Shown piece by piece: positions 28,152 to 38,352 of a stretch of 64,000 nucleotides of DNA (within the stretch, counting starts at the first letter, position 1; every line of letters begins with the position of its first letter). This stretch comes from Bacteroidales bacterium (GTDB taxonomy: Bacteria; Bacteroidota; Bacteroidia; Bacteroidales; Muribaculaceae): the NCBI GenBank assembly GCA_910575615.1, contig CAJTEX010000001.1, positions 209,977 through 273,976 on the forward strand, written 5' to 3'. The notes below the pieces were generated by a model, which had not been told where the DNA came from, made no database searches, and saw nothing but the letters and a program-made list of their open reading frames with translations. Made by a program: the position numbers and the translations under genes.

Positions 28152-31100
28152 ATGATGACAGGCAAATTCTTTAGTTTTCGTGCTTTGCTGCTGGCCCTGA
28201 CGGCGATACTCGCTGTCACCGCGTCGGCTCAGGTCACGGTCAAGGGCACAGTCGTCGACCAGGACGACGAACCCATCATCGGAGCTTCCGTCCTTGAGGT
28301 TGGCACCTCCAACGGCGCGTCTACCGACATCGACGGAAATTTCACCCTAACGGTCAAGTCCGGCAAAGCCACGCTGGCGGTCTCATATATCGGATATGAA
28401 GGCCAGAAGGTGGCGCTCAACGGGCGCACCGAAGTCACAATCAAAATGAAAGAGGACGCAGGCGTCAACCTCGACGAAGTGGTGGTTGTCGGCTACGGCA
28501 CACAGCGCCGCACCGACGTGACCGGCTCGGTGGCCTCGCTGTCGAAAGACCAGATGCGCGAATCGGTGGTCACCAACGCCGACCAGATGCTTCAGGGAAA
28601 AATCGCCGGTGTGCAGGTGACATCGAATTCCGGCGCCCCCGGGGGCGCCACCTCGATCCGCATCCGCGGAGCGAGCTCGATCAACTCCTCCAATGAACCC
28701 CTTTATATAATAGATGGTGTACAGATGTCAACCGCCGGCAGCGACATCGGCGGTTTCGACTGGGCCGGCGGCACCAACGGCCAGACCAAGGTCAACCCCC
28801 TGGCCTCCATCGCCCCCTCCGACATCGTCTCGATCGACGTGCTCAAGGATGCCTCGGCCTGCGCCATCTACGGTGCGGCGGGCGCCAACGGTGTGGTCAT
28901 CGTGACCACCCGCCGCGGCGAGGCCGGCCACACCAACGTGACCTACGACGGCTATGTGGCCTGGCAGACAGTCGCCAAGAAAATCGATATGATGGACCTC
29001 TCGGAGTATGCCATGTACCAGAACCAGCTCTACAACGAGGGCATCATCACCGAGAAGCAGCTCGACAAGGCTTTCCTCGACCCCTCGCTCCTGGGCGCCG
29101 GAACAGACTGGCAGGATGAGATTTTCCGCACCGCGTTCATGACCTCCCACCAGGTGGGCGTGTCGGGCGGTAACGAGAAGCTGACCTACGCCATGTCTGG
29201 CGGCTGGATGAAGCAGGACGGTATCATCATCGGCTCTGACTTCAACCGCTTCAACTCCCGCTTCAACCTCGACTCGCAGTTCACCAAGTGGCTCAAGCTC
29301 GGCGGTTCGCTGGCCTACACCCGCACCAATGAGAAAATCACCCTCAACGACGGTTCGGACGGTGTGATCATGCAGGCCATGACCATGCAGCCCCACGTCC
29401 CCGTGCGTGACTTCGACGGCAACTGGGCAGGTCCCACCACCGTCGACGGTTCCTCGACCTGGAACCCCGTGGCCCTGGCCCTGCAGAAAAACAACCGTCT
29501 GCTGCGCCAGCGCATCATGGGTAACTTCTATGTCAACGCCGACTTCGCGAAGTACTTCACTTTCCGCGCCGAATATGGCTTCGACGCTTCCCAGAACCAG
29601 AACAAGAGCTACATCCCCCGCTACCAGTTCGGCCTGGTATCCAACGACATCAACCAGATGATGCACCGCGAGGACCACTCCTTCTTCTGGGTGCAGAAAG
29701 ACTACATCACCTACCACCAGCGCTTCAAGGAGAAGCATGACCTGACGGTGATGGCCGGTTTCGAGGCATCGAAGTCGACCTGGAACAACACCACCCTCAT
29801 CAAGAAGAACTTCTCGTCAGACCAGATTTTCGTGATGACCAACGACGGCGAGTTCGTGTCAAACAACGGTTACGACGACTCGGCGACCACCGCCTCCATC
29901 TTCGCCCGCGCCAACTACGCCTTCGACAACCGCTACCTCATCACCGCCACCGTGCGCCGCGACGGATCCTCGAAGTTCGGCCCCAACAACAAGTGGGGTA
30001 CATTCCCCTCCGTGGCCCTCGCCTGGCGTGTGACCCAGGAGAAGTTCATGGAAGGCACCACCACCTGGCTCGACAACCTCAAGCTCCGCCTCGGTTACGG
30101 TAAGGTCGGCAACTCCAACATCGACACCTACCGCTACGCCTCGGCGATGACAGCCATCCAGACCCCCTTCGGCACCGCTTACTACCCCGCCAACCTCTCC
30201 AACCCCGACCTCAAGTGGGAGGCTTCAGAGCAGTTCAACGCCGGTATCGACTTCGCGGTGTTCAACAACCGCCTGGAGCTGACATTCGATGTCTACAAGA
30301 AACAGACCGACGGCCTTCTGCTTGAAGTCTTCACCCCCGGTTACCTCTCGGCCTCCAACGGCTACACCATCCGTCCCCCCTACGCCAACGTCGGCAAGAC
30401 CCAGAACACCGGTATCGACCTGGCAATCAACGCTCGCCCCATCGTGACCAACGACTTCACCTGGCGCATGAACCTCACCCTCTCACACAACCGCAACAAG
30501 GTAGTCTCGCTCAACGAGAACTCCCAGGCCATGCGCGGCAAGATCGACTGGTACTCCGAATTCCAGTCGGCCACGCTAATCACTGTCGGGAAGCCCATGG
30601 GTGTATTCTACGGATATGTCACCGACGGCCTCTTCCAGTCCTCCGACGAAATCCGCAACCACGCCACACAGACCGGCGGCTCGGAGCCCTACGCCAACCG
30701 TGTCGACCGCACTTCGGGCGCCTGGGTGGGCGACATCAAGTTCAAGGACCTCAACGACGACGGTGTCATCAACGAGGATGACCAGACCATCATCGGCGAC
30801 CCCAACCCCGACCTGACATTCGGTTTCACCACCGCTTTCACCTACAAGGATTTCGAGCTTTCAATCGGTTTCAACGGCCAGATCGGCGGCGACATCCTCA
30901 ACTGGGCCCGCTACAAGACCGAGGGACTCTCCTCGATCTGGGACAACCAGTCGGCCAAGGTTCTCGGCCGCGCCCAGTATGGCATGATCGACCCCTCGAA
31001 GGGATTCGACCCCGACAATGTCTACCTGGTGTCGCAGGGCAACGGCCTGCCCCGCTTCTCCAACCTCGACGGAAACTCCAACTGCCGCATGAGCGACCGC

Positions 31101-31358
31101 TGGATCGAGGACGGCACCTACCTGCGCATCCAGAACATCGCCCTGAGCTACAACCTTCCCCGCAAGTGGGGCAGCAAGGTGGGTCTCTCCTCTGCCAAGA
31201 TTTACTTCAACGTGCAGAATGTCTACACCTTCACCAAGTACTCGGGCTATGACCCTGAAATCGGAGCATTCAACCAGAGCGCTCTGCTGCAGAACATCGA
31301 CCGCGGACGTTACCCGACCCCGCGCACATACACCCTTGGTCTCAATCTCTCTTTCTAA
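28152..31358 (+). CDS. SusC-like TonB-dependent outer-membrane transporter
   Basis: A 1068-residue outer-membrane glycan importer. Signal peptide about 1-26, carboxypeptidase-D-like domain about 28-105 (VKGTVVDQDDEPIIGASV ... DGNFTL), then the conserved VVVVGYGTQRR segment, plug domain and 22-strand barrel ending GLNLSF. It is followed 25 bp later by its SusD partner. Together they form a lidded transporter that takes up oligosaccharides cut at the cell surface, powered by TonB. It is the first gene of an eight-gene rightward operon; beta-mannan specificity is inferred from the enzymes behind it. An ATG-ATG doublet leaves the first codon ambiguous by one. Confidence 0.95.
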   Translation: MMTGKFFSFRALLLALTAILAVTASAQVTVKGTVVDQDDEPIIGASVLEVGTSNGASTDIDGNFTLTVKSGKATLAVSYIGYEGQKVALNGRTEVTIKMKEDAGVNLDEVVVVGYGTQRRTDVTGSVASLSKDQMRESVVTNADQMLQGKIAGVQVTSNSGAPGGATSIRIRGASSINSSNEPLYIIDGVQMSTAGSDIGGFDWAGGTNGQTKVNPLASIAPSDIVSIDVLKDASACAIYGAAGANGVVIVTTRRGEAGHTNVTYDGYVAWQTVAKKIDMMDLSEYAMYQNQLYNEGIITEKQLDKAFLDPSLLGAGTDWQDEIFRTAFMTSHQVGVSGGNEKLTYAMSGGWMKQDGIIIGSDFNRFNSRFNLDSQFTKWLKLGGSLAYTRTNEKITLNDGSDGVIMQAMTMQPHVPVRDFDGNWAGPTTVDGSSTWNPVALALQKNNRLLRQRIMGNFYVNADFAKYFTFRAEYGFDASQNQNKSYIPRYQFGLVSNDINQMMHREDHSFFWVQKDYITYHQRFKEKHDLTVMAGFEASKSTWNNTTLIKKNFSSDQIFVMTNDGEFVSNNGYDDSATTASIFARANYAFDNRYLITATVRRDGSSKFGPNNKWGTFPSVALAWRVTQEKFMEGTTTWLDNLKLRLGYGKVGNSNIDTYRYASAMTAIQTPFGTAYYPANLSNPDLKWEASEQFNAGIDFAVFNNRLELTFDVYKKQTDGLLLEVFTPGYLSASNGYTIRPPYANVGKTQNTGIDLAINARPIVTNDFTWRMNLTLSHNRNKVVSLNENSQAMRGKIDWYSEFQSATLITVGKPMGVFYGYVTDGLFQSSDEIRNHATQTGGSEPYANRVDRTSGAWVGDIKFKDLNDDGVINEDDQTIIGDPNPDLTFGFTTAFTYKDFELSIGFNGQIGGDILNWARYKTEGLSSIWDNQSAKVLGRAQYGMIDPSKGFDPDNVYLVSQGNGLPRFSNLDGNSNCRMSDRWIEDGTYLRIQNIALSYNLPRKWGSKVGLSSAKIYFNVQNVYTFTKYSGYDPEIGAFNQSALLQNIDRGRYPTPRTYTLGLNLSF

Positions 31359-31383
31359 TATCTAATCCTGAATCTATCCCAAG

Positions 31384-33075
31384 ATGAAATCCATTTATAA
31401 ATCCCTGATATTAGCAGCCGCGCTCGGCGGGTCGCTGTCTTCCTGCAACGACTTCCTGACCGTCGACCCGGTCGACAAGCTGACCCAGGACAACTTCTAC
31501 ACATCCGACGAGCGTGTGCGCGCCAACACGATGGCCCTCTACGCCGCAGTCACCTGGGACCAGTTCGCCCACGACTTCCAGTGGAAGTTCGACATGCTCT
31601 CGGGCGACATGTACTACACCTATGCCGCCGAGGGGCAGTGGTACTTCGGCACCTACACCTCCGTCAACCAGTATATCAACCAGGGTTGGGAAGGTCTTTA
31701 CAACGTCATCGCCTTCTGCAACTCGGTGATACACGACATGCCCGGCAAATGCAAGGACGGGGTCTCAGACGCGGCCATCAACCAGGCCATCGCCGAGGCC
31801 CGCTGCATCCGCGCCTACTGCTACTACCTGCTGACCGAGGCCTGGACCAACGTGCCTGTCGTAGAGGACAACTCCACCAACATCACCTCCAACGACCTCC
31901 AGCTCCCCCCGGCCACACAGAAGAGCATCTACGAGTTCGCGCTGGCCGACGCTGATTTCGCCGTCAACAACCTCCCGATGACCGACGGCGACGCTTTCCG
32001 CGCCACCCGCCTGACCGCCCTGGCCGTGCGCGCCAAAATCGCCCTGACCATGGCGTCGCACACCGATTACGGTTTTGACCGCAACGCCCTCTTCGCCCAG
32101 GCTGCCGCCGACGCCAAAGAGGTCATCGACAACAAACCCGCCCTCACCGAAATCAACTACGCTACTCTCTTCGACGTGGAGGCCAACAACGGGCCCGAGT
32201 CGCTGCTTGCCATCCAGTGTGGCGTGCTTGGCTACTCCTTCGGAAACGGCCGCAACTGCGCCTGGAGCCGTTCGTCGGTAATCGCCGACCAGACCTGGGG
32301 CGCCGGCAAAGGCCCGACCATCTCCCTGCAGTCGCAGTATGACGACCGCGACACCCGCCGCCAGTGGGTCTATATGACCGAGGGTGACTACTATCCCAAC
32401 CTCAACAAGGCCGGCGGTGGTTACACCTACCACTTCTACACCCGTGGCGACGACGGCTCGGTGATTGAGGACAAGAACGAGATGCTGGCCCACATCAAGA
32501 AGTATGTGATCGGCAAGTCGGCCGACTGCGACGGCAACGTGGGTCTCAACCAGGACGCGGCCAACAACATCTACCTCATCCGTCTGGCCGACATGTATTT
32601 CGTGCGTGCCGAGGCCATCATGGGGGCTGCCGACGAGACCACCGACCCCGTGGCCCTCGATATGGTCAACCAGGTGCGCCACCGCGCCGGACTCTGGACC
32701 GACCTGACATCGCTCACATATGAGCAGCTGCTTGTCGAGCGCCGCCTCGAGTTCGCCTTCGAGGGAACCAACTGGTTTGACATCCTCCGTTACAGCTACC
32801 GCGCTGGCAAGACAAAGGCCATCGACTTCCTCAACTCGGGATGGGGCTCTGACTACAACCGCTCGGCCATGTACATCCAGAAGGATGGCACCACCACCTC
32901 CAACGAGAACAATCGCAGCCAGTACACCATCGTCGACAACACCGCCGAGTGGGGCCAGTATGATCCCATCTTCATCTCCCCCGACGCTTTCAAGCTACCC
33001 ATCCCCGCAGCCGCCTCGACCACCTCGCCGCAGCTCCTGGGCCAGCCTGTCGACTATGTTTCCCCCTACAACTGA
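31384..33075 (+). CDS. SusD-like surface glycan-binding lipoprotein
   Basis: A 563-residue lipoprotein (lipobox LSSC, C21) with the SusD fold of tetratricopeptide-type helices. Typical landmarks are CNDFLTVDP at the mature N-terminus, EARCIRAYCYYLLTEAWTNVPVV, and the C-terminal VERRLEFAFEGTNWFDILRY. It acts as the lid of the SusC partner and captures oligosaccharide at the cell surface. 25 bp downstream of susC and 30 bp upstream of the surface-binding gene. Fits the family length and motifs fully. Confidence 0.95.
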   Translation: MKSIYKSLILAAALGGSLSSCNDFLTVDPVDKLTQDNFYTSDERVRANTMALYAAVTWDQFAHDFQWKFDMLSGDMYYTYAAEGQWYFGTYTSVNQYINQGWEGLYNVIAFCNSVIHDMPGKCKDGVSDAAINQAIAEARCIRAYCYYLLTEAWTNVPVVEDNSTNITSNDLQLPPATQKSIYEFALADADFAVNNLPMTDGDAFRATRLTALAVRAKIALTMASHTDYGFDRNALFAQAAADAKEVIDNKPALTEINYATLFDVEANNGPESLLAIQCGVLGYSFGNGRNCAWSRSSVIADQTWGAGKGPTISLQSQYDDRDTRRQWVYMTEGDYYPNLNKAGGGYTYHFYTRGDDGSVIEDKNEMLAHIKKYVIGKSADCDGNVGLNQDAANNIYLIRLADMYFVRAEAIMGAADETTDPVALDMVNQVRHRAGLWTDLTSLTYEQLLVERRLEFAFEGTNWFDILRYSYRAGKTKAIDFLNSGWGSDYNRSAMYIQKDGTTTSNENNRSQYTIVDNTAEWGQYDPIFISPDAFKLPIPAAASTTSPQLLGQPVDYVSPYN

Positions 33076-33105
33076 TTCCAGCATCCCTAAATCATCAAGA
33101 CAATC

Positions 33106-34434
33106 ATGAAAAGAATTCTCAGATATATCCTCGTCGCTCCCGTGGCGCTGATGACCGTCGCCATGACCGGATGTTCGGAGTCCGACGCCGACAAGGACCA
33201 GGGGAAAGACCCCAAGGTGGCCTACTTCAGGTACACCGACCCCGCCACCGCCAACGAGCATATCACAGAGGCTTACCTCGGTGAGAAAATCGCCATCTGC
33301 GGTTCAGATATGGGCGACGTGCAGCAGGTGTGGTTCAACGACCAAAAAGCCATGCTCAATCCCGCCTATGTGACCTCCGACGTGATAATCGTCGAGATAC
33401 CCAACGCCATCTCGGAGAATGTCACCAACACCGTCAGGCTGGTGACCTCAAAGGGCAACTCCACCACCGCCGACTTCTACACAATGGTGCCCGACCCGAT
33501 CATCAGCTCGATTAGCTGCGAGTGGGCCAATCCCGGCGATGTGGTCGAAATCAACGGCGACTACTTCGTGACCGACGACGAGCATCCCATCGTGGTCACC
33601 TTCCCCGGCGGCGCGACTGTCGCCCAGGAGGACATCCTCGCCTTCTCCCGCACCCAGATGACCGTCAAGGTTCCCCAGGGCGCTACCCAGGAAGGCCGTG
33701 TTACCGCCGCGACCCGTTACGGTGAAGGCCTCGCTTCATTCGTGTGGCGCGACACCCGTGGCATGATCCTTGACTGGGACGGCACCCACGGACAGGGCCT
33801 GGCGTTGGCCAACGGCTGGCGCAAGGGTGACAAGGTGCTGCATTCAGGCGAGTACAAGGGCATCCCCGCCCTCGACGGCAACTTCATCTGCTTCGACGGC
33901 ATCAAGGCCGACTACAATGACATGAGCGAGGACAACTTCTCGTTCAACCACTGGCCGGTGGATGAGAACGGCATCACCTCGCTCGACATCTCTACCCTAT
34001 TCGACACCGCCGACTACATGAACTACTGCCTCAAGTTCGAGGCTTACATCCCGTCGGCCACCCCCTGGACCATCTGCGCCCTCAACATCCTGTTCACCCC
34101 CGCCGACATCTTCGGCGAGAACGACTACCTCTTCAGCGAGGACGCTCCCTATCCATATCCCCGCGCCATGTGGGTGCCCTGGAACACCAGCACTGGCTTT
34201 TATGACACCGGCGACAAGTGGGTGACCGTGTCAGTGCCCCTGTCGGAGTTCACCAAGGACCGCTATATGAATCCTTGCGACCGCAAGATGACCAAGGATG
34301 ACTTCCACGGCCTTTCGATGATTGTCAGCTGGGGCCCGTTCATGGAGGAGACCAATGTCCCCGTGACTATCGCCCTCGACAACATCCGCGTGTGCCTCCA
34401 GAGCGAGCCTCTGCCCGAAAAGCCCAAGAAATGA
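33106..34434 (+). CDS. Surface glycan-binding protein with IPT/TIG domains
   Basis: A 442-residue lipoprotein (VAMTGC, C23), followed by SESDADKD, an acidic stretch that fits the Bacteroidetes surface-export signal. Two Ig-like IPT/TIG domains (about 40-125, AYLGEKIAICGSDMGDVQQVWF, and 128-215) are followed by a C-terminal beta-sandwich domain (about 216-430), rich in Trp and other aromatics, likely to hold the glycan site. Proteins with this layout directly after SusD act as surface glycan-binding proteins, here presumably for beta-mannan. No catalytic motif seen. Confidence 0.82.
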   Translation: MKRILRYILVAPVALMTVAMTGCSESDADKDQGKDPKVAYFRYTDPATANEHITEAYLGEKIAICGSDMGDVQQVWFNDQKAMLNPAYVTSDVIIVEIPNAISENVTNTVRLVTSKGNSTTADFYTMVPDPIISSISCEWANPGDVVEINGDYFVTDDEHPIVVTFPGGATVAQEDILAFSRTQMTVKVPQGATQEGRVTAATRYGEGLASFVWRDTRGMILDWDGTHGQGLALANGWRKGDKVLHSGEYKGIPALDGNFICFDGIKADYNDMSEDNFSFNHWPVDENGITSLDISTLFDTADYMNYCLKFEAYIPSATPWTICALNILFTPADIFGENDYLFSEDAPYPYPRAMWVPWNTSTGFYDTGDKWVTVSVPLSEFTKDRYMNPCDRKMTKDDFHGLSMIVSWGPFMEETNVPVTIALDNIRVCLQSEPLPEKPKK

Positions 34435-34468
34435 ATCTTGTCTGAAATTTTAAACGATTGAACCTGAA

Positions 34469-35863
34469 ATGAAATTCCTTAGATATTTCCTTCCCCTGGG
34501 GCTTTTCGCAGTCGTGGCCGCATCCTGCTCCGACAATATGGAGGATGATGTGACCTACACCCCGACCACGGCAGCCACCGACGCGATTGCCGAAGGCTCG
34601 ACTGTCGACCTGCTGCTCCACCGCAACATCACGGTCAACTACACCCATCCGGTGAAGATCGCCAACGCCGCCGCCATCACCCTCAACGGCAAGCCGGTTG
34701 AGGGGGCGACCGCCAATATCTGCCAGCTCAACATCCCCCTCGACCTCGAGGCTGGCACCGACTACACCCTCGTTGTTGGCGAAGGCGCGCTGGTGCGCTA
34801 CGACAATCCCGAGATGGCCGCCGACCCCTACACCTTGCATTTCTCGACCCGCCCCGCTCCGGTGCTTGACGCAGACCTGATCGACCCCGCGGCGACCCCC
34901 GAGGCCAAGAAGCTCTTCGAGTTTCTCAAGTCGCAGTATGGCAGCAAGACTATGTCGGGCACCATGGGTGAAGTGGCATGGGGCAGCGGCTACTACGACG
35001 TGATCACCCAGGAGGCCGGCAAGGCCCCGGCGATAATCGGATTTGACTACATCCACCTCGCCTCATCCCCCGCCAACTGGATTGACTACGGCGACATCAC
35101 ACCCGTCAGGGAAGCCTGGGAGGCCGGCAACATCGTGCAGATCATGTGGCACTGGAATGTGCCGCGTCTCAACAACCCCAAGGCGCAGCTCTCTACCGGC
35201 ATCAGCCGTTTCAGCCCCTCCAACGCCATGGTTCCCGGCAACTGGGAATATGAGATCATGGAGAAGGACATCGCCAAGGTGGCCGGTTACCTCAAGCTCA
35301 TCCAGGACGCAGGCATTCCGGTGATTTTCCGCCCGTTCCACGAGGCCGCCGGCGACTACGCCCCGACCTGGGGCCCCTGGTTCTGGTGGGGCGCCGAGGG
35401 TGTCGAGGTGACCAAGCAGCTCTGGGACCACCTCTACAACAAGCTGGTCAACGACTACGGCATCCACAACATGATCTGGTGCTGGACCGTCCAGACATCC
35501 AACGCCGGCGAGCTGGCCTCGCTCGACCAGCTCCAGGGCGCGTATGTCGGCAACGACAAATGCGACTTCGTGGGAGTGGACGTTTACAGCGAGGAGGACC
35601 TATTCAGCGATTTCGACCGCTTCTACCTTGTCCGCGAACTCGTTGAGGGCAAGAAGATGGTGGCCCTCTCGGAGTGTGGCAAGCTCTTCAACCCCGACGT
35701 GGCTTTCCCCAAGGGTGAGACATGGCTCTACTTCATGCAGTGGTATGAGACAGAGAGCAACCAGTTCTTCATCAAGAATTATTCCCCGGCCGAAGTTTGG
35801 CAGCAGGTGACCTCGTCGCCCTACACCCTCAACAGGGATGACATAAAATCACTCCTAAACTGA
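34469..35863 (+). CDS. GH26 endo-beta-mannanase, surface lipoprotein
   Basis: A 464-residue lipoprotein (VAASC, C20), followed by SDNMEDD, which fits surface export. An Ig-like domain (about 30-128) precedes the GH26 (beta/alpha)8 domain (about 145-460). The GH26 acid/base is E292 in FRPFHEAAG and the nucleophile E402 in VALSECG; WFWWG after the acid/base is also typical. It cuts the beta-1,4-mannan backbone at the cell surface to make oligosaccharides for SusCD. 34 bp after the glycan-binding gene. This corresponds in position and features to the surface mannanase of characterised galactomannan loci. Confidence 0.92.
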   Translation: MKFLRYFLPLGLFAVVAASCSDNMEDDVTYTPTTAATDAIAEGSTVDLLLHRNITVNYTHPVKIANAAAITLNGKPVEGATANICQLNIPLDLEAGTDYTLVVGEGALVRYDNPEMAADPYTLHFSTRPAPVLDADLIDPAATPEAKKLFEFLKSQYGSKTMSGTMGEVAWGSGYYDVITQEAGKAPAIIGFDYIHLASSPANWIDYGDITPVREAWEAGNIVQIMWHWNVPRLNNPKAQLSTGISRFSPSNAMVPGNWEYEIMEKDIAKVAGYLKLIQDAGIPVIFRPFHEAAGDYAPTWGPWFWWGAEGVEVTKQLWDHLYNKLVNDYGIHNMIWCWTVQTSNAGELASLDQLQGAYVGNDKCDFVGVDVYSEEDLFSDFDRFYLVRELVEGKKMVALSECGKLFNPDVAFPKGETWLYFMQWYETESNQFFIKNYSPAEVWQQVTSSPYTLNRDDIKSLLN

Positions 35864-35911
35864 CCCATCCTTAGAATACAGCTCTTGAATTTGAAGTCAA
35901 ATGAGTGACAG

Positions 35912-35947
35912 AAGCGGCCCGGTGACGGGTTAATCTCCGGGCCGCTT
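35912..35947 (+). terminator. Strong hairpin between the two GH26 genes
   Basis: A perfect 11-bp stem AAGCGGCCCGG (35912-35922) / CCGGGCCGCTT (35937-35947), 14-nt loop, followed by CATTTC rather than a clean T-run. It lies inside the operon, 25 bp before the second GH26 start. It is more likely a partial terminator or an mRNA stability element than a full stop. Confidence 0.55.
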
Positions 35948-35972
35948 CATTTCAAAGAAACAACTTACACCT

Positions 35973-37112
35973 ATGAACACCAAAAGTCTGATATTCCCGG
36001 TAGTGGCCTGTGGCCTGTTTGTGGCAGGCTGCGGCGCAAGGCAGGGTGGCGATGCTCAAGCTGAAGGCTCCGCAGACTCCCTGACCATATCGCAGACGCT
36101 GATGCAGCGTCTGGAGAATGCCCAGGCCGACTCCCTGACCATCTACGGCCATGACGACGACCCGGTCTACGGTGTGAAATGGTTTGGCGACTCAGGGCGC
36201 AGCGATGTGCTTGAGACCGTCGGCGACTATCCCGGCATGATGCACTGGGATCTCGGCCTGATAGAGGTTGGTTCGCCGGTCAACCTCGACTCCGTTTCGT
36301 TTGACCGCATGCGCGCCGAGATGCTTGCCCAGCATGAGCGCGGCGGCATCAACGCCATCTCATGGCACCCAATCAACCCGGCCAACGGCAAGGACGCGTG
36401 GCAGCCGATTGACACCGACGTGGTGACCCTGGCTGTCACTGACGGCACCGCTGCCAATGACTCCCTGAAAGCCTACATCGGCCGCGCCGCCGACTATCTG
36501 GCCACTCTCCGCGACAGCGACGGCAACCCCCTCCCCCTGATTATGCGCCCCTGGCACGAGATGTCGGGCGGCTGGTTCTGGTGGGGCGGCCCCAACACCA
36601 CTGTGGAGTCTTACCGCAAGCTCTGGGCAATGATGCGCGAGGCATTCGACTCCAAGGGCCTCGGCAACAGCCTGCTCTGGGCATATTCCCCCGATGTCGT
36701 GGGCTCCAGGGAGGAGTACATGACATGGTATCCCGGCGACGAGTATGTCGACATACTCGGGGCCGATGTCTACCACCGCGACGGAATGGACGGCATCGAC
36801 ACCTGGCTGGGCAACATCGACACCACATACGGCGCAGCCGTCGAGGTGGCCCGCGAGAAAGGCAAAATCGCGGCCCTGACCGAGACCGGATGCGAGGGGC
36901 TGCCGGTGACCGACTGGTACACCCGCTGCCTGCTCCCTGTGGTCAAGAAATGGCACCCGGTCTATGTGACCGTATGGCGCAACGGCTCGGAGTGGATGAA
37001 GAAAGACCATTACTACGCCCCCTATCCCGGCCATCCCGGAGTGGAGTCGTTCAAGGTCTTCCACGATGACAACTCCACCGTCTTCGCCCGCGAGATGGAC
37101 GCGATTCGCTGA
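35973..37112 (+). CDS. GH26 beta-mannanase, periplasmic lipoprotein
   Basis: A 379-residue lipoprotein (VAGC, C20). The residues after the cysteine (GARQGG) lack the acidic surface-export signal, so it is probably held in the periplasm. GH26 domain about 60-375: acid/base E196 in RPWHEMSGGWFWWG, nucleophile E304 in ALTETGCEG. It has no N-terminal Ig domain, unlike the preceding GH26. By comparison with the Bacteroides ovatus galactomannan system it would cut imported manno-oligosaccharides to mannobiose. A strong hairpin separates it from the upstream gene. Confidence 0.9.
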   Translation: MNTKSLIFPVVACGLFVAGCGARQGGDAQAEGSADSLTISQTLMQRLENAQADSLTIYGHDDDPVYGVKWFGDSGRSDVLETVGDYPGMMHWDLGLIEVGSPVNLDSVSFDRMRAEMLAQHERGGINAISWHPINPANGKDAWQPIDTDVVTLAVTDGTAANDSLKAYIGRAADYLATLRDSDGNPLPLIMRPWHEMSGGWFWWGGPNTTVESYRKLWAMMREAFDSKGLGNSLLWAYSPDVVGSREEYMTWYPGDEYVDILGADVYHRDGMDGIDTWLGNIDTTYGAAVEVAREKGKIAALTETGCEGLPVTDWYTRCLLPVVKKWHPVYVTVWRNGSEWMKKDHYYAPYPGHPGVESFKVFHDDNSTVFAREMDAIR

Positions 37113-37177
37113 CGGTGTCACACTGCTGAATTTTAACTTTCTTACTAAGCAATCACCCCAAAAACTGACTCACCGAT

Positions 37178-38341
37178 ATGCTTGACTTTGATCAGCGCAA
37201 AGCTTTAGTTGAAAAAGAATACGAGGCTCTCGTCACCCAGCCCAACGAGGCTGTTGAAGGCAACGGCATATTCTGCCGTTACAAGAATCCCGTCATCACG
37301 GCGGCGATGGTGCCTCCCTTCTGGAAATATGACTACAACCGCGCCACCAACCCCTTCTTCATGGAGCGCATCGGCGTGAACGCCACCCTCAACTCCGGAG
37401 CCATCAAATGGAACGGCAAGTATGTGCTGGTGGTGCGCGTCGAGGGTTCTGACCGCAAGTCATTCTTCGCCGTGGCCGAAAGCCCCAACGGGATTGACAG
37501 CTTCCGCTTCTGGGACCATCCCATCACCATGCCCGAGGATGACATCCCCGGCGTGAACATCTACGACATGCGCCTCACCCGCCACGAGGATGGCTGGATC
37601 TACGGCCTCTTCTGCGTGGAGCGTCATGACGACAACGAGCCGGGCAACCTCTCGGCTGCCACAGCCACCTGTGGCATCGCCCGCACCAAGGACCTTATCA
37701 ACTGGGAGCGTCTGCCCGACCTCAAGGCCAAGAGCCAGCAGCGCAACGTGGTGCTGCATCCCGAGTTTGTCAACGGCAAGTATGCCCTCTACACCCGCCC
37801 CCAGGACGGCTTCATCGACGCCGGCAGCGGCGGCGGCATCGGCTGGGCGCTGGTCGACGACATGACCAACGCCGTTGTCGAGTCTGAGATCATCGTCGAC
37901 ACCCGCTATTACCACACCATCAAGGAGGTGAAGAACGGCGAGGGACCCCATCCCATCAAGACCCCCAAGGGATGGCTCCACCTGGCCCACGGTGTGCGCG
38001 GCTGCGCCTCAGGCCTGCGTTATGTGCTTTACATGTACATGACCGCCCTCGACGAGCCGTGGAGGCCGATCTACACCCCCGGCGGCTACCTGATGGCCCC
38101 GGTCGGCGACGAGTATATCGGCGACGTGATGAACGTGTTGTTCACCAACGGCTGGATTGCCGACGAGGATGGCAAAGTGTTCATCTACTACGCCTCCTCC
38201 GACACCCGCATGCATGTGGCCACCTCGACCATCGACCGTCTCGTCGACTACTGCATGAACACCCCCTCCGACGGCCTCTCCACCGGGGAGTCTGTCAAGA
38301 CCCTCAACCGTCTCATCGACGCCAACCTCCAACTCAAATAA
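37178..38341 (+). CDS. GH130 4-O-beta-D-mannosyl-D-glucose phosphorylase
   Basis: A 387-residue cytoplasmic phosphorylase (no signal peptide), full length for GH130 subfamily 1. It converts mannosyl-glucose and phosphate to mannose 1-phosphate and glucose. The conserved Asp of the inverting mechanism is D130 in NIYDMRLTRHEDG. Other typical segments are NPFFMERIGVNATLNSGAIKW (read in two parts) and HGVRGCASGLRYVLYMY. Followed by a sugar symporter and a 2-epimerase, the standard route for mannobiose: epimerase makes mannosyl-glucose and this enzyme splits it. Specificity rests on family and context. Confidence 0.9.
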   Translation: MLDFDQRKALVEKEYEALVTQPNEAVEGNGIFCRYKNPVITAAMVPPFWKYDYNRATNPFFMERIGVNATLNSGAIKWNGKYVLVVRVEGSDRKSFFAVAESPNGIDSFRFWDHPITMPEDDIPGVNIYDMRLTRHEDGWIYGLFCVERHDDNEPGNLSAATATCGIARTKDLINWERLPDLKAKSQQRNVVLHPEFVNGKYALYTRPQDGFIDAGSGGGIGWALVDDMTNAVVESEIIVDTRYYHTIKEVKNGEGPHPIKTPKGWLHLAHGVRGCASGLRYVLYMYMTALDEPWRPIYTPGGYLMAPVGDEYIGDVMNVLFTNGWIADEDGKVFIYYASSDTRMHVATSTIDRLVDYCMNTPSDGLSTGESVKTLNRLIDANLQLK

Positions 38342-38352
38342 TCAATCCTCAT

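Noticed and set aside
28728..29738. A 336-codon minus-strand open frame inside the SusC gene
   Set aside because: Antisense shadow in GC-rich coding sequence, without any domain or start context.
31765..32682. A 305-codon minus-strand open frame inside the SusD gene
   Set aside because: Antisense shadow; composition (Gly/Val/His) is typical of reverse-complemented GC-rich codons.
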